From positions 1 through 58,433 of the forward strand of contig NZ_JAQWCQ010000018.1 of the NCBI RefSeq assembly GCF_028705895.1: 58,433 nt of DNA, in the 5' to 3' direction. The stretch is from Massilibacteroides sp. (lineage in GTDB: Bacteria; Bacteroidota; Bacteroidia; Bacteroidales; Tannerellaceae). The notes below the pieces were generated by a model. That model searched no databases, was not told the origin of the DNA, and saw nothing but the letters and a program-made list of their open reading frames with translations. Shown piece by piece: positions 26,344 through 35,019 of the stretch; the stretch's first letter is position 1; every line of letters begins with the position of its first letter. The translations under genes were made by a program, and so were the position numbers.

Positions 26344-27546
26344 ATGTTGAAAGGTAAAAATATAATATTAGGTGTAACTGGAAGCATTGCTGCTTATAAA
26401 GCTGCCTATCTTATCCGAGGGCTGGTAAAAAGAGGAGCAAAAGTACAGGTCGTCATTACTCCTGCAGGAAAAGAGTTTATCACTCCGTTAACTCTCTCTA
26501 CGCTGAGTGGTGCTCCGGTAATCAGTGAGTTTTTCTCGAATCGGGATGGAACATGGAATAGTCATGTGGACCTTGGTCTTTGGGCAGATGCTATGTTAAT
26601 CGCTCCGGCAACGGCCGCAACAATCGGAAAGATGGCTAATGGTATTGCCGATAATATGTTGATCACCACCTATCTCTCCTGTAAAGCTCCTGTTTTCGTT
26701 GCCCCTGCAATGGATCTGGATATGTTTGCCCATCCTTCAACTCAACAAAATCTGGAACGTTTACGTGGATTCGGCAATCGTATTATAGAGCCAGCCGAAG
26801 GAGAATTGGCAAGTCATCTGACGGGTAAAGGGCGTATGGAAGAACCGGAGAATATTATACGGATACTTGAACACTTTTTTAAGGAAAAAGAAGACCTTCA
26901 AAAAAAAAAGATCGTAATAACTGCTGGCCCCACATATGAAAAGATAGATCCTGTCCGTTTTATAGGTAATTACTCTTCCGGCAAGATGGGTTTTGCTTTG
27001 GCTAAGGTTTGTGCAGAACGCGGAGCTGAAGTTATTTTGATCGCTGGGCCTGTAGCTGAACTTATTTCGCATCCGAATATAACACGTGTAGATGTTGAAT
27101 CTGCCGATCAGATGTATGAAGCGGCAATGGCTACCTTTCCGGATGCAAATGCAGCTATATTGTGTGCCGCAGTTGCCGATTATAAACCGATCCATCCCAG
27201 AGAAGAGAAAATTAAGCGAGAAGTATCCGGCGAGTTGAGTTTACAGCTTACTCCGAATAAAGACATTGCAGCTTCTTTGGGAGCAATTAAAAAGGACAAT
27301 CAGTTTTTAGTTGGCTTTGCATTAGAAACAAACAATGAAGAGGTACATGCAATAGATAAACTAAAACGAAAGAATTTAGATTTTATCGTATTAAATTCTC
27401 TTCGTGAAAAAGGAGCCGGATTCCGTTACGATACGAATAAAATATCAGTTATAGACAAAGACGGTGCTGTTTCCCATTATCCATTGAAGACGAAACAAGA
27501 AGTAGCATCTGATATTGTAGATAAATTGGCAACCTTATTGTTATGA
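26344..27546 (+). CDS. coaBC: Phosphopantothenoylcysteine decarboxylase/synthetase
   Basis: 400-residue bifunctional enzyme of coenzyme A synthesis. The N-terminal CoaC half is an FMN-dependent decarboxylase: GVTGSIAAYKAAYLIRGL, active-site His in WNSHVDLGLWAD, and PAMDLDMF. The C-terminal CoaB half is the CTP-dependent synthetase: ITAGPTYEKIDPVRFIGNYS and SSGKMGFALA, then AAVADYKP and the lysine motif KLKRKNLDFIVLN. Complete length for the family. Its stop overlaps the following DUF4835 start by 4 bases (ATGA). Confidence 0.97.
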   Translation: MLKGKNIILGVTGSIAAYKAAYLIRGLVKRGAKVQVVITPAGKEFITPLTLSTLSGAPVISEFFSNRDGTWNSHVDLGLWADAMLIAPATAATIGKMANGIADNMLITTYLSCKAPVFVAPAMDLDMFAHPSTQQNLERLRGFGNRIIEPAEGELASHLTGKGRMEEPENIIRILEHFFKEKEDLQKKKIVITAGPTYEKIDPVRFIGNYSSGKMGFALAKVCAERGAEVILIAGPVAELISHPNITRVDVESADQMYEAAMATFPDANAAILCAAVADYKPIHPREEKIKREVSGELSLQLTPNKDIAASLGAIKKDNQFLVGFALETNNEEVHAIDKLKRKNLDFIVLNSLREKGAGFRYDTNKISVIDKDGAVSHYPLKTKQEVASDIVDKLATLLL

Positions 27547-28448
27547 AGATTTTAAAAGTTATTATTCCGATTCTCTTGTTTTGCTTTACTTCATCGTTGG
27601 CTGAAGCACAAGAACTGAATGCCAAGATCACGATTAATAGTGATAAGATACAAGGAGCAAGCAAGCAGGTTTTTACCACCTTGCAAAATGCATTGATGGA
27701 GTTTGTGAATAATAAAAAATGGACTGATGCGACTTTTGGGGTGAACGAACGGATAGATTGCACGATGAATATCATCATTAATGAAAGGCCGACAGACGAT
27801 AGTTTTAAAGCCGAACTACAAATACAGGCACGTCGTCCGGTATTTAATTCATCTTACACAACGACCTTATTAAACTTCCGTGATACGCAATTAGACTTTA
27901 ATTATGTTGAATTCGAACAATTAGTATATACCGAGAATACGTTGGAAAATAATTTGACGGCTGCAATTGTGTTCTACATCTATGTAATACTTGGTTTAGA
28001 CTTCGATAGCTTTTCTCCCTCAGGAGGAACTGCTTTCTTTCAACAAGCAATGCAGATTGTCAACCTTGCGCAATCAGAATCTTCATGGAATGGATGGAAA
28101 CCATTTGACAGTCAGAGGAACAGACATGCTTTAGCCACTGCTTTAACCGAGAGTGCTTCTGAAGGGTTTCGTTCAATGTGGTACACTTATCATCGGAAAG
28201 GGTTAGATGAGATGGCGGCCAATGCTGATAGAGGAAGAACTACAATCATCTCTTCCTTGCCTGCTTTACAAGAATTAAAAAGCAGTCGTCCTTCATCCGT
28301 TTTATTGTCAGTCTTTTCAGATGCCAAATTAGATGAATTAGTTGCAATCTATTCTAAGGCCACTATGCAGGAAAAACAAGAAGGATATAAATACCTCTCA
28401 GAAGTTTACCCGGCCGAATCTACCCGATTAGAGCCATTAAAGAAATAG
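27543..28448 (+). CDS. DUF4835 exported protein
   Basis: 301-residue protein with signal peptide (VIIPILLFCFTSSLAEAQ), overlapping the coaBC stop by 4 bases. Mature part: ELNAKITINSDKIQGASKQVFTTLQ (the DUF4835 opening) and a rule of beta and alpha elements, with no enzyme motif. It is the conserved Bacteroidetes gene between coaBC and recN. It is likely periplasmic. Its function is not established. Confidence 0.9.
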   Translation: MKILKVIIPILLFCFTSSLAEAQELNAKITINSDKIQGASKQVFTTLQNALMEFVNNKKWTDATFGVNERIDCTMNIIINERPTDDSFKAELQIQARRPVFNSSYTTTLLNFRDTQLDFNYVEFEQLVYTENTLENNLTAAIVFYIYVILGLDFDSFSPSGGTAFFQQAMQIVNLAQSESSWNGWKPFDSQRNRHALATALTESASEGFRSMWYTYHRKGLDEMAANADRGRTTIISSLPALQELKSSRPSSVLLSVFSDAKLDELVAIYSKATMQEKQEGYKYLSEVYPAESTRLEPLKK

Positions 28449-28457
28449 CCAGAACTT

Positions 28458-30122
28458 ATGTTGAAGTCATTGCTTATACGGAACTTTGTCTTAATAGATA
28501 ATCTTGATATACAATTTGATGATAGTTTTTCTGTTATCTCCGGAGAGACGGGTGCCGGCAAATCAATTATATTAGGTGCTCTTGGTTTGGTATTAGGTCA
28601 GCGTGCCGATGGGAAAAGTATTAAAGCCGGTGCCGATAAATGTACGATCGAAGCGGTTTTCGATATCGCAAAATATGATCTTGCTTCTTTTTTTCAGGTA
28701 AATGATCTTGAGTTTGATCCTGCTGTTTGCCTTTTTCGAAGGGAGTTGTATGTTTCAGGAAAATCCCGTGCTTTTGTAAATGACTCTCCTGTGTCTCTTG
28801 CAATAATGAAAGAACTCGGTAGTTATCTGATCGATATTCATTCGCAGCATCAGAACTTACTGCTTGGAGATTCTCTTTTCCAACTACGCGTAGTAGATGT
28901 ACTTGCGGATAATAAGCGAACACTACAACAATACCGTCAACATTTTACATCCTATGCTCAAATGCGAAAGTCGCTGAAAGAGATGGAAGAGAAAGCAGCG
29001 CAGGCAAAACAAGAAGAAGATTATATCCGTTTTCAGATAGAACAGTTAGATGAGGCCAACCCTCAAACGGGAGAGGTTGAAGAATTAGAAAAGGAACAAA
29101 GCTTATTGTCACATGCGGAAGAGATTAAAAGTTCTTTGTTTAGGCTCCATGAATTACTGAACGGAGAAGAATCCGGTATAGTCCGCGAGTTAAAAGACGC
29201 AATTTCGTTGACTGCTTCTTTGGAACATTTTTACCCAAAGGCAAAAGAAATGGAAGAACGCTTGCGTACAGCTTATATTGATCTTGACGATTTAGCATCT
29301 GATGCCGAAACGCAGCAGGAAGATATCGAATACAACCCCGCACGGATGGAACAGGTTAATGATCGCTTGAATTTACTCTATTCGCTTGAACAAAAACATC
29401 GTGTTTCGTCTCTGGATGAATTGATCGAACTGCATGATCGTTACCGGAACCAATTACAAGAGATTGATTCTTATGATGAACAAATAGCAGAATTAGAACA
29501 GCAGATCGCTGAGCAATATAAAATAGTCCTTTCCATTGCCGGTAAATTACATGAGGCGCGCAGAAAGTCGTCAGAACTAATGTCTCGTAAATTAGTGGAT
29601 ATGGTCTTTCCGTTGGGTATGCCGAATGTGCGCTTTCAGGTAGAATTGACAACGAAAAAAGAGCCGGATGCGAATGGTATGGACGACGTCCGTTTCCTTT
29701 TTTCGGCAAACAAGAGTGGAATCTTGCAACCGGTGGCTGAAACAGCGTCGGGAGGTGAAATTTCAAGATTGATGCTTTGTATTAAAGCGATGATCGCAGG
29801 CTCTACGGCACTACCTTCTATTATATTTGATGAAGTAGATACAGGCGTTTCGGGCGATATTGCAGCCAAGATGGGTGATATAATGCGTGACCTCGGGCAG
29901 AATATGCAGGTGTTGGCAATTACTCATTTGCCACAGATAGCAGCAAAAGGCGAGGTACATTATTACGTCTATAAACAAGATATGCCTGATAGCACGGTAA
30001 CGATGATAAAACGTCTCGATACAGAGGAACGGGTAACAGAAGTAGCACGCATGTTAAGTGGAGCAACATTGACAGAGGCCGCAGTTGCAAATGCACGTGA
30101 TCTGCTGGGATTTAAAGGGTAA
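28458..30122 (+). CDS. recN: DNA repair protein RecN
   Basis: 554-residue SMC-like ATPase for double-strand break repair. Walker A GETGAGKS at residues 29-36 follows the opening LKSLLIRNFVLIDNLDIQF. A central antiparallel coiled coil occupies about 150-370 (rich in E, Q, L: EELEKEQSLLSHAEEIKSS). The signature TASGGEISRLML and Walker B IIFDEVDTGVSG precede the ending LAITHLPQIAAKGEVHYYV. Full length. It ends 16 bases before rlmB. Confidence 0.98.
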   Translation: MLKSLLIRNFVLIDNLDIQFDDSFSVISGETGAGKSIILGALGLVLGQRADGKSIKAGADKCTIEAVFDIAKYDLASFFQVNDLEFDPAVCLFRRELYVSGKSRAFVNDSPVSLAIMKELGSYLIDIHSQHQNLLLGDSLFQLRVVDVLADNKRTLQQYRQHFTSYAQMRKSLKEMEEKAAQAKQEEDYIRFQIEQLDEANPQTGEVEELEKEQSLLSHAEEIKSSLFRLHELLNGEESGIVRELKDAISLTASLEHFYPKAKEMEERLRTAYIDLDDLASDAETQQEDIEYNPARMEQVNDRLNLLYSLEQKHRVSSLDELIELHDRYRNQLQEIDSYDEQIAELEQQIAEQYKIVLSIAGKLHEARRKSSELMSRKLVDMVFPLGMPNVRFQVELTTKKEPDANGMDDVRFLFSANKSGILQPVAETASGGEISRLMLCIKAMIAGSTALPSIIFDEVDTGVSGDIAAKMGDIMRDLGQNMQVLAITHLPQIAAKGEVHYYVYKQDMPDSTVTMIKRLDTEERVTEVARMLSGATLTEAAVANARDLLGFKG

Positions 30123-30138
30123 AAAATAAACAATATAC

Positions 30139-30888
30139 ATGAAAGAAAACGAATTGATCTTTGGCACACGTGCCGTGATAGAAGCGGTTCAGGCCGACAA
30201 AGAGATAGATAAAATATTGGTTCGCCGCGATATAAAAAGCGAACTGTCCAAAGAGTTGTTTGCAGTGTTAAAGGGGCGGGATATTTCTGTCCAACGTGTA
30301 CCGCCGGAGCGTTTGGACCGGATAACACGAAAGAATCATCAAGGAGTGATTGCGTTTATCTCATCGGTTACTTATCAGAAACTGGAAGATATTATTCCAT
30401 TTCTGTATGAACAAGGAAAGAATCCTTTTATTGTTTTGTTAGACGGAGTAACGGATGTTCGTAATTTTGGAGCTATAGCCCGTACTTGTGAGTGCGCAGG
30501 CGTCGATGCAATCGTTATCCCTTCCCGGGGAAGTGTAACCGTAAATGCTGATGCAGTTAAAACCTCAGCAGGAGCGTTGCATATACTCCCCGTTTGTAAG
30601 GAGAAAAGTATAAATGAAGCAATTCGTTTTCTACAAGCAAGCGGTGTGACCGTTTTTGCTGCGACTGAAAAGGCGACAGATCTTTATACCGGAATATCCT
30701 ACGATGGTCCTGTTGCTATTGTGGTTGGAGCAGAAGATACAGGAGTGTCCAATGAAAACCTGAGGATAGCAGACCATATGATTAAGATTCCTCAATTTGG
30801 AACAATTGGTTCCTTAAACGTGTCGGTCGCTTCCTCTATTCTTATCTATGAAGTTGTCCGTCAGCGAATGAATACAAACAATATATAA
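30139..30888 (+). CDS. rlmB: 23S rRNA 2'-O-methyltransferase, RlmB/TrmH (SpoU) family
   Basis: 249-residue SPOUT methyltransferase. The N-terminal L30e-like domain (ELIFGTRAVIEAVQADKEIDKILV) binds RNA. The C-terminal knot domain has motif 1 VRNFGAIARTCE, motif 2 AIVVGAEDTGVS and motif 3 IGSLNVSVASSILIYE. It is expected to methylate a ribose in 23S rRNA (G2251 in E. coli). The exact target in this organism is inferred from the family. Confidence 0.93.
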   Translation: MKENELIFGTRAVIEAVQADKEIDKILVRRDIKSELSKELFAVLKGRDISVQRVPPERLDRITRKNHQGVIAFISSVTYQKLEDIIPFLYEQGKNPFIVLLDGVTDVRNFGAIARTCECAGVDAIVIPSRGSVTVNADAVKTSAGALHILPVCKEKSINEAIRFLQASGVTVFAATEKATDLYTGISYDGPVAIVVGAEDTGVSNENLRIADHMIKIPQFGTIGSLNVSVASSILIYEVVRQRMNTNNI

Positions 30889-30901
30889 AACGAGAAATAC
30901 A

Positions 30902-31279
30902 ATGAAAAAAATTATTGCAACAAACAATGCGCCTGCTGCATTAGGTCCTTATAGTCAGGCTGTACAAGCCGGAAACACCCTTTTCGCTTCAGGACAATTA
31001 GGAATTGATCCGGTAACAGGCGAATTTGCCGCAACAGATGTAAAAGGCCAAACCATGCAGGTCTTTAAGAATATTCAGGCAATTTTGACTGAAGCAGGTT
31101 ATAGTATGGAAAATATTGTGAAAACAACGGTTTTCCTGGCCGATATGGCTGATTTTACAGCAATGAATGAAGTTTATGCAACTCAATTTAAAGGTGCATT
31201 TCCAGCACGTTCAACAATCGCTGTTAAAACACTTCCAAAGAATGGACTTGTTGAAATAGAAATTATCGCGGTCAAGTAA
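30902..31279 (+). CDS. ridA: RidA family reactive intermediate deaminase
   Basis: 125-residue enzyme that hydrolyses toxic enamine/imine intermediates released by PLP enzymes. Signature residues: the N-terminal APAALGPYSQAVQAGNTLFASGQ, the catalytic Arg in FPARSTIAVKTLPKNG, and the terminal Glu in LVEIEIIAV. Length and motifs are those of the true RidA subgroup. It ends the plus-strand block and is closed by a bidirectional terminator. Confidence 0.95.
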   Translation: MKKIIATNNAPAALGPYSQAVQAGNTLFASGQLGIDPVTGEFAATDVKGQTMQVFKNIQAILTEAGYSMENIVKTTVFLADMADFTAMNEVYATQFKGAFPARSTIAVKTLPKNGLVEIEIIAVK

Positions 31280-31299
31280 TATATTAATCAGGGGATTTA

Positions 31300-31336
31300 T
31301 AAGGCCTTCTCGAATTTTTACGGGAAGGCCTTTTCT
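31300..31336. terminator. Bidirectional terminator between ridA and the purine permease gene
   Basis: AAGGCCTTC (31300-31308) pairs with GAAGGCCTT (31323-31331), followed by TTCTTT on the plus strand and preceded by TATAAA-type sequence for the minus strand. It lies between two convergent genes. Confidence 0.8.
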
Positions 31337-31339
31337 TTA

Positions 31340-32635
31340 TCAACCGAAAATATATCTAAGCACAAAGAGAACAGACAGAATGTACAATGTGAGGGATACT
31401 TGTCTGAATTGACCGGTCAATACTTTTATTAAAGTATAACAAAGCAGACCTAAGGTAATACCTTCAGCGATTGAATACGTCAGAACCATCGTGAGTATAA
31501 TTGTGAACGCAGGCATGGCTTCACTAAGATCAGTCAGTTTAATCTCCTTGATTGTCTTCATCATCATCACCCCAACCACAAATAAAGATCCGGTAGTTGC
31601 TGCACTTGGAACCAGCAGGAACAGAGGAGAGAAAAACAGAGCGAACAAGAATAAAACGCCAACTGTCAGAGCCGTCACTCCTGAACGTCCGCCTTCAGCA
31701 ATACCCGCTGCACTTTCCACATACGTTGAGACTGTTGATGTTCCGCATATAGCACCGAATGTTGTGCCGACTGAGTCCGCAATCATCGCTTCTTTCATAT
31801 GCGGTAAGTTTCCGTCCTTATCCAGCATCTTCGCTTGGGCTGCCGTCCCAACTAAAGTTCCTACTGTATTAAAAATATCCATAAAGATCAGAATCAAAAC
31901 AATGATCATCATGTCGAAGCTGAAAAGCGGTGCAAAATCGAACTTCAAAAATGTTGGAGCCATTGATTGAGGCATAGAAATCGGCATGAAATTATCCGGA
32001 AGCAAGGTTACGCCAAACGGGATACCTATGAGTGTGCAGATTATAATACTATAAAACAATCCACCACGTACTTTATGCCATAGGAGTGTGGTGCTTAGCA
32101 GTATTCCGAATATGGCAACAAGAGCAGCCGGGGTGAATTTTCCTAATGTTACGTAAGTAGCCGGACTTGCCTCAATTATTCCTGCATTTTTTAGTCCGAT
32201 AAAGGCAATAAACATACCGATACCAACCGAGATAGAATAACGAAGATTAAGCGGAATACTGTTTACAATCTTTTCACGTATATTGAAAAGAGAGATTAAA
32301 ATAAAGATAATTCCTTCCAAAAATATTGCTGCTAAGGCCGCCTGCCAGGAATACCCCATACCTTGCACAAGAGTAAATGCAAAAAAAGCATTGATCCCCA
32401 TACTCGGGGCAAGAGCAAATGGCAATTTGGCGATAAAGGCCAAGAGGATTGTTGCCACAGCAGAAGATAACGCCGTAGCTGTAAAGACTGAGCCCTTATC
32501 CATCGACGCCTGACTTAATATATCCGGGTTTACTGCCAGGATATAGCTCATTGTCATAAATGTAGTTAAACCTGCGATCAATTCTGTGCGCAGATTCATT
32601 GTGTTTTTATCAAATCCGAATAGTTTCTTGAGCAT
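31340..32635 (-). CDS. NCS2/AzgA-type purine (guanine/hypoxanthine) permease
   Basis: 431-residue inner membrane transporter with about 12-14 hydrophobic segments. Motifs typical of the AzgA/PbuG branch: ELIAGLTTFMTMSYILAVNP near the N terminus, LAPSMGINAFFAFTLVQGMG, and GTSTVSTYVESAAGIAEGG, which holds the substrate-binding region. Expected to import adenine, guanine or hypoxanthine by proton symport. The ATG at 32635 gives the standard MLKKLFGFDKN start. A longer frame from 32662 would overlap the upstream gene by 16 bases. It is downstream of and co-oriented with a Tsx-like outer membrane protein. Confidence 0.92.
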   Translation of the reverse strand: MLKKLFGFDKNTMNLRTELIAGLTTFMTMSYILAVNPDILSQASMDKGSVFTATALSSAVATILLAFIAKLPFALAPSMGINAFFAFTLVQGMGYSWQAALAAIFLEGIIFILISLFNIREKIVNSIPLNLRYSISVGIGMFIAFIGLKNAGIIEASPATYVTLGKFTPAALVAIFGILLSTTLLWHKVRGGLFYSIIICTLIGIPFGVTLLPDNFMPISMPQSMAPTFLKFDFAPLFSFDMMIIVLILIFMDIFNTVGTLVGTAAQAKMLDKDGNLPHMKEAMIADSVGTTFGAICGTSTVSTYVESAAGIAEGGRSGVTALTVGVLFLFALFFSPLFLLVPSAATTGSLFVVGVMMMKTIKEIKLTDLSEAMPAFTIILTMVLTYSIAEGITLGLLCYTLIKVLTGQFRQVSLTLYILSVLFVLRYIFG

Positions 32636-32646
32636 ATCTTCAGGGA

Positions 32647-33354
32647 TTAATCGAATGACCATTTAATTGCCAATGTAGGGATTGCGTAAAAGCCATCCAC
32701 AAACGCAAAATCATTTCTTAGCTCTACCTCCGAACCGATACTGAGATTGAATTTTTCATCCACTCCCTTAATCTTATTCAGGTTTAACCAGATCTGCGGT
32801 TCTGCAAGAAATTGATAATCTCCAATAGTCGGGAGTGTCTTTTCACGCCAGAAATCAGCAAAACCACTGAAAGTACAAAGGCCTTTCTTCCCAAAATGAA
32901 GATACCAGGTTGCCGTCAACTGAAAGTTGTTTGGACTGTCATTCCTATGTATATACTTGTACATGGGAGTGAAGGTGAAACCTTTTGAAAAATCCGAACT
33001 ATTATACGTATAGGTCAAACCACCCAGATAAGCATTATTGATATAAGTTCCTTTTACATTTCCTCCATTATACTCTACATGGACAGAAATAGGTGATTTC
33101 CAGAATGATAATTCACGGGCAATTTCCCAATACGCGCCTACTACACCAGCTCCGGTATAATCCATATCCACAAAAAAGAACGTACTACCCCATTTGTCCG
33201 GTTTGAACATTTCTACGGTTGTAGTAAGTTGAGGACGTGTCCCGAAATCTTTATCATAAAGCGTTTTTCCGAAATCATAATGAAACTGAACATTTTGTGC
33301 TTTTACGGAGAAACAGAGTAAAACGAGGAAAGCGAGAGCGAAAAGTTTCTTCAT
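32647..33354 (-). CDS. DUF5020/Tsx-like outer membrane protein
   Basis: 235-residue protein with signal peptide MKKLFALAFLVLLCFSVKAQ. The open frame extends 12 codons further upstream, but the ATG at 33354 starts the signal directly. The mature part consists of alternating beta-strands (VQFHYDFGKTLYDKD, TFFFVDMDY, YNGGNVKGTYINNAYLGG) and ends with an aromatic-rich strand PTLAIKWSFD. This resembles the nucleoside channel Tsx family and the DUF5020 group. Paired with the purine permease 11 bases downstream, it likely passes nucleosides or bases across the outer membrane. That substrate is inferred from context. Confidence 0.8.
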   Translation of the reverse strand: MKKLFALAFLVLLCFSVKAQNVQFHYDFGKTLYDKDFGTRPQLTTTVEMFKPDKWGSTFFFVDMDYTGAGVVGAYWEIARELSFWKSPISVHVEYNGGNVKGTYINNAYLGGLTYTYNSSDFSKGFTFTPMYKYIHRNDSPNNFQLTATWYLHFGKKGLCTFSGFADFWREKTLPTIGDYQFLAEPQIWLNLNKIKGVDEKFNLSIGSEVELRNDFAFVDGFYAIPTLAIKWSFD

Positions 33355-33486
33355 CTTTTTATTAATTAGAGTTTTCAAAATAAGCCGCAAATATAATTAA
33401 AAATGCTATAAAGGCATTGTTCTATCAGTTTTCAACAGGGCATATACTGAAATCGTAAAAATAAACAGAGTCTTAATAGAAAAGTA

Positions 33487-33517
33487 ATTGAAGAATAGCG
33501 TTAAAACGTTATTTTTG
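33487..33517 (+). promoter_or_regulatory. Promoter of the phosphoesterase gene
   Basis: TATTTTTG (33510-33517) matches the -7 consensus, and ATTG (33487-33490) lies 19 bases upstream where the -33 TTTG is expected. The -7 is 38 bases before the ATG at 33556. Confidence 0.5.
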
Positions 33518-33555
33518 TGAAAATCATATATTGTTTACTCTTAAAAATCTGAATC

Positions 33556-34635
33556 ATGAAGAATCGAATGTGGAAGAATGTTGTTATTTTCTTTTTATTG
33601 GTTTGTGTATATCCGTTGCACGCACAGGAAAAGTATGTAGCACCTGAATTATCAGATCAGGATTCGTGGTCTATGGTTTTGATCCCCGATCCGCAGACTT
33701 ACGTAAAGTTTGCCCGTAATCAGGGGATACTGAACCTGATGACTGCCTGGGTTAGTGAGAATGTTGAAAAACTGAACATTGGCTTTGTGATGTGTACCGG
33801 TGATATGGTGGAACAGAATGATTTACTAAATCCTAACGGTAAAGCAGCCAATCAGAATAGTCCGCAGCAATGGCAGGCTGTTTCGTCTGCTTTTGGTCGG
33901 TTGGACGGAGTAGTTCCATATATTGTGACTACCGGTAATCATGATTTCGGTATTCTTAGTGCCGAGAATAGAAGAACACATTTTGATGAATATTTTACGC
34001 CTAACAAGAATATTTTGAATAAAAAAATCCTTCGTGATGTAGGCCTCACAGAAGAAGGAGTGCCTACATTAAGAAATGCGACTTATGAATACATCACCCC
34101 TCAAGGAAAGAAAATCCTGATTTTGGTGCTCGAGTTTGCTCCCCGCGATGCCGCAATAGAATGGGCAAAAGGAATAGTGTCGCAAGATAAATATAAAGAT
34201 CACGAAGTGATTCTGTTAACACACTCCTATATGAATTCAGACAATGAACATATTGTGAAGGAGGGATATAAGGTGGCTGATGCAAATTATGGAGCAGCTA
34301 TCTGGGAAAAATTAGTGAAACCATCTACCAATATCCGTATGGTATTTGCCGGTCATATCGGTGCTCCCGATAACGAACAGAAACACATTGCTTTTCGTAC
34401 GGATACGAATGCAGCCGGAAAAAAAGTGCAACAAATGGTTTTTAATGCACAAGCCTTAGGAGGCGGTTGGCATGGCAATGGAGGTGATGGATGGTTACGT
34501 ATCCTGGAGTTTCTTCCAGATGGAAAGACGGTTAAGGTGAAGACTTTTTCTCCACTTTTTGCAATTTCGCCCTCAACTCAAAATTTAGCATGGCGCAAGG
34601 CTGCCTATGATGAATTTACATTTACATTAGATTAA
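33556..34635 (+). CDS. Exported calcineurin-like metallophosphoesterase
   Basis: 359-residue secreted enzyme with signal peptide (VVIFFLLVCVYPLHAQ). The metal-binding motifs appear in order: LIPDPQTYV (Asp, with Pro-Gln variant), GDMVEQND, GNHDFG, LLTHSYM and FAGHIG. The fold is the binuclear-metal phosphoesterase. The substrate is unknown. The first motif is DPQT rather than the usual DxH, a feature shared with related secreted proteins of this type. The stop codon TAA (34633-34635) is the left target duplication of the MITE that follows, so insertion left the protein intact. Confidence 0.88.
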   Translation: MKNRMWKNVVIFFLLVCVYPLHAQEKYVAPELSDQDSWSMVLIPDPQTYVKFARNQGILNLMTAWVSENVEKLNIGFVMCTGDMVEQNDLLNPNGKAANQNSPQQWQAVSSAFGRLDGVVPYIVTTGNHDFGILSAENRRTHFDEYFTPNKNILNKKILRDVGLTEEGVPTLRNATYEYITPQGKKILILVLEFAPRDAAIEWAKGIVSQDKYKDHEVILLTHSYMNSDNEHIVKEGYKVADANYGAAIWEKLVKPSTNIRMVFAGHIGAPDNEQKHIAFRTDTNAAGKKVQQMVFNAQALGGGWHGNGGDGWLRILEFLPDGKTVKVKTFSPLFAISPSTQNLAWRKAAYDEFTFTLD

Positions 34636-34817
34636 GAGCCTGTTTAAATTTTTATAGGATATTTCTTGAGGGCTTGTTTCGGTCTTATTTCGATTTCTTT
34701 TTTGCTTATCTGCATCTCCGCATTCAATCACATAGCCCGCTATGCTCATTCATGCGGATATACAACTAAACAAAAAATAAATCGAAATAAGCCACGAATA
34801 AAAATTTAAACAGGCTC
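34636..34817. mobile_element. 182-bp palindromic MITE, copy 2
   Basis: Exactly 182 bases, as copy 1. Perfect 20-base terminal inverted repeats GAGCCTGTTTAAATTTTTAT, with TAA duplicated on each side (34633-34635 and 34818-34820). The inside has further arms: CTTATTTCGATTT pairs perfectly with AAATCGAAATAAG, and a central stem is built on TCCGCAT...ATGCGGA around CATAGCCCGCTATG. In RNA it could fold into one long hairpin. No reading frame. The left TAA is the phosphoesterase stop codon. Confidence 0.9.
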
Positions 34818-34911
34818 TAAATATATACGAATTTACCCCTTCAAACGGGCTTGATTTTCCTCCTTCAAAAATTCCTCCGGGAGCATACGCATTGTATTGT
34901 TATTGCCCTAA

Positions 34912-34938
34912 AACGGACAGACTGTTCGTTTTCGAACA
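34912..34938. promoter_or_regulatory. Overlapping dyads, candidate enhancer site for the NtrC-like regulator
   Basis: AACGGACAG and CTGTTCGTT (34912-34930) form an imperfect palindrome. TGTTCG-TTTT-CGAACA (34923-34938) forms a perfect one. They lie 46-72 bases upstream of the sigma-54 -24 element, a normal position for the upstream activator sequence of an enhancer-binding protein. Binding by the regulator encoded at 36557-37930 is inference. Confidence 0.55.
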
Positions 34939-34982
34939 ACCTTTTAACTTGTATTTGATAGATTATCAGCTTGTTAATTTCA

Positions 34983-34998
34983 TGGCATGGCTTTTGCT
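34983..34998 (+). promoter_or_regulatory. Sigma-54 (-24/-12) promoter of the TolC operon
   Basis: TGGCATGGCTTTTGCT has GG at 34984-34985 and GC at 34996-34997 separated by exactly 10 bases, the hallmark of RpoN promoters (consensus TGGCAC-N5-TTGC). Transcription would start near 35009, just ahead of the tolC-like start codon. Confidence 0.8.
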
Positions 34999-35019
34999 TT
35001 TTAGCTGTGGAATTAAACT

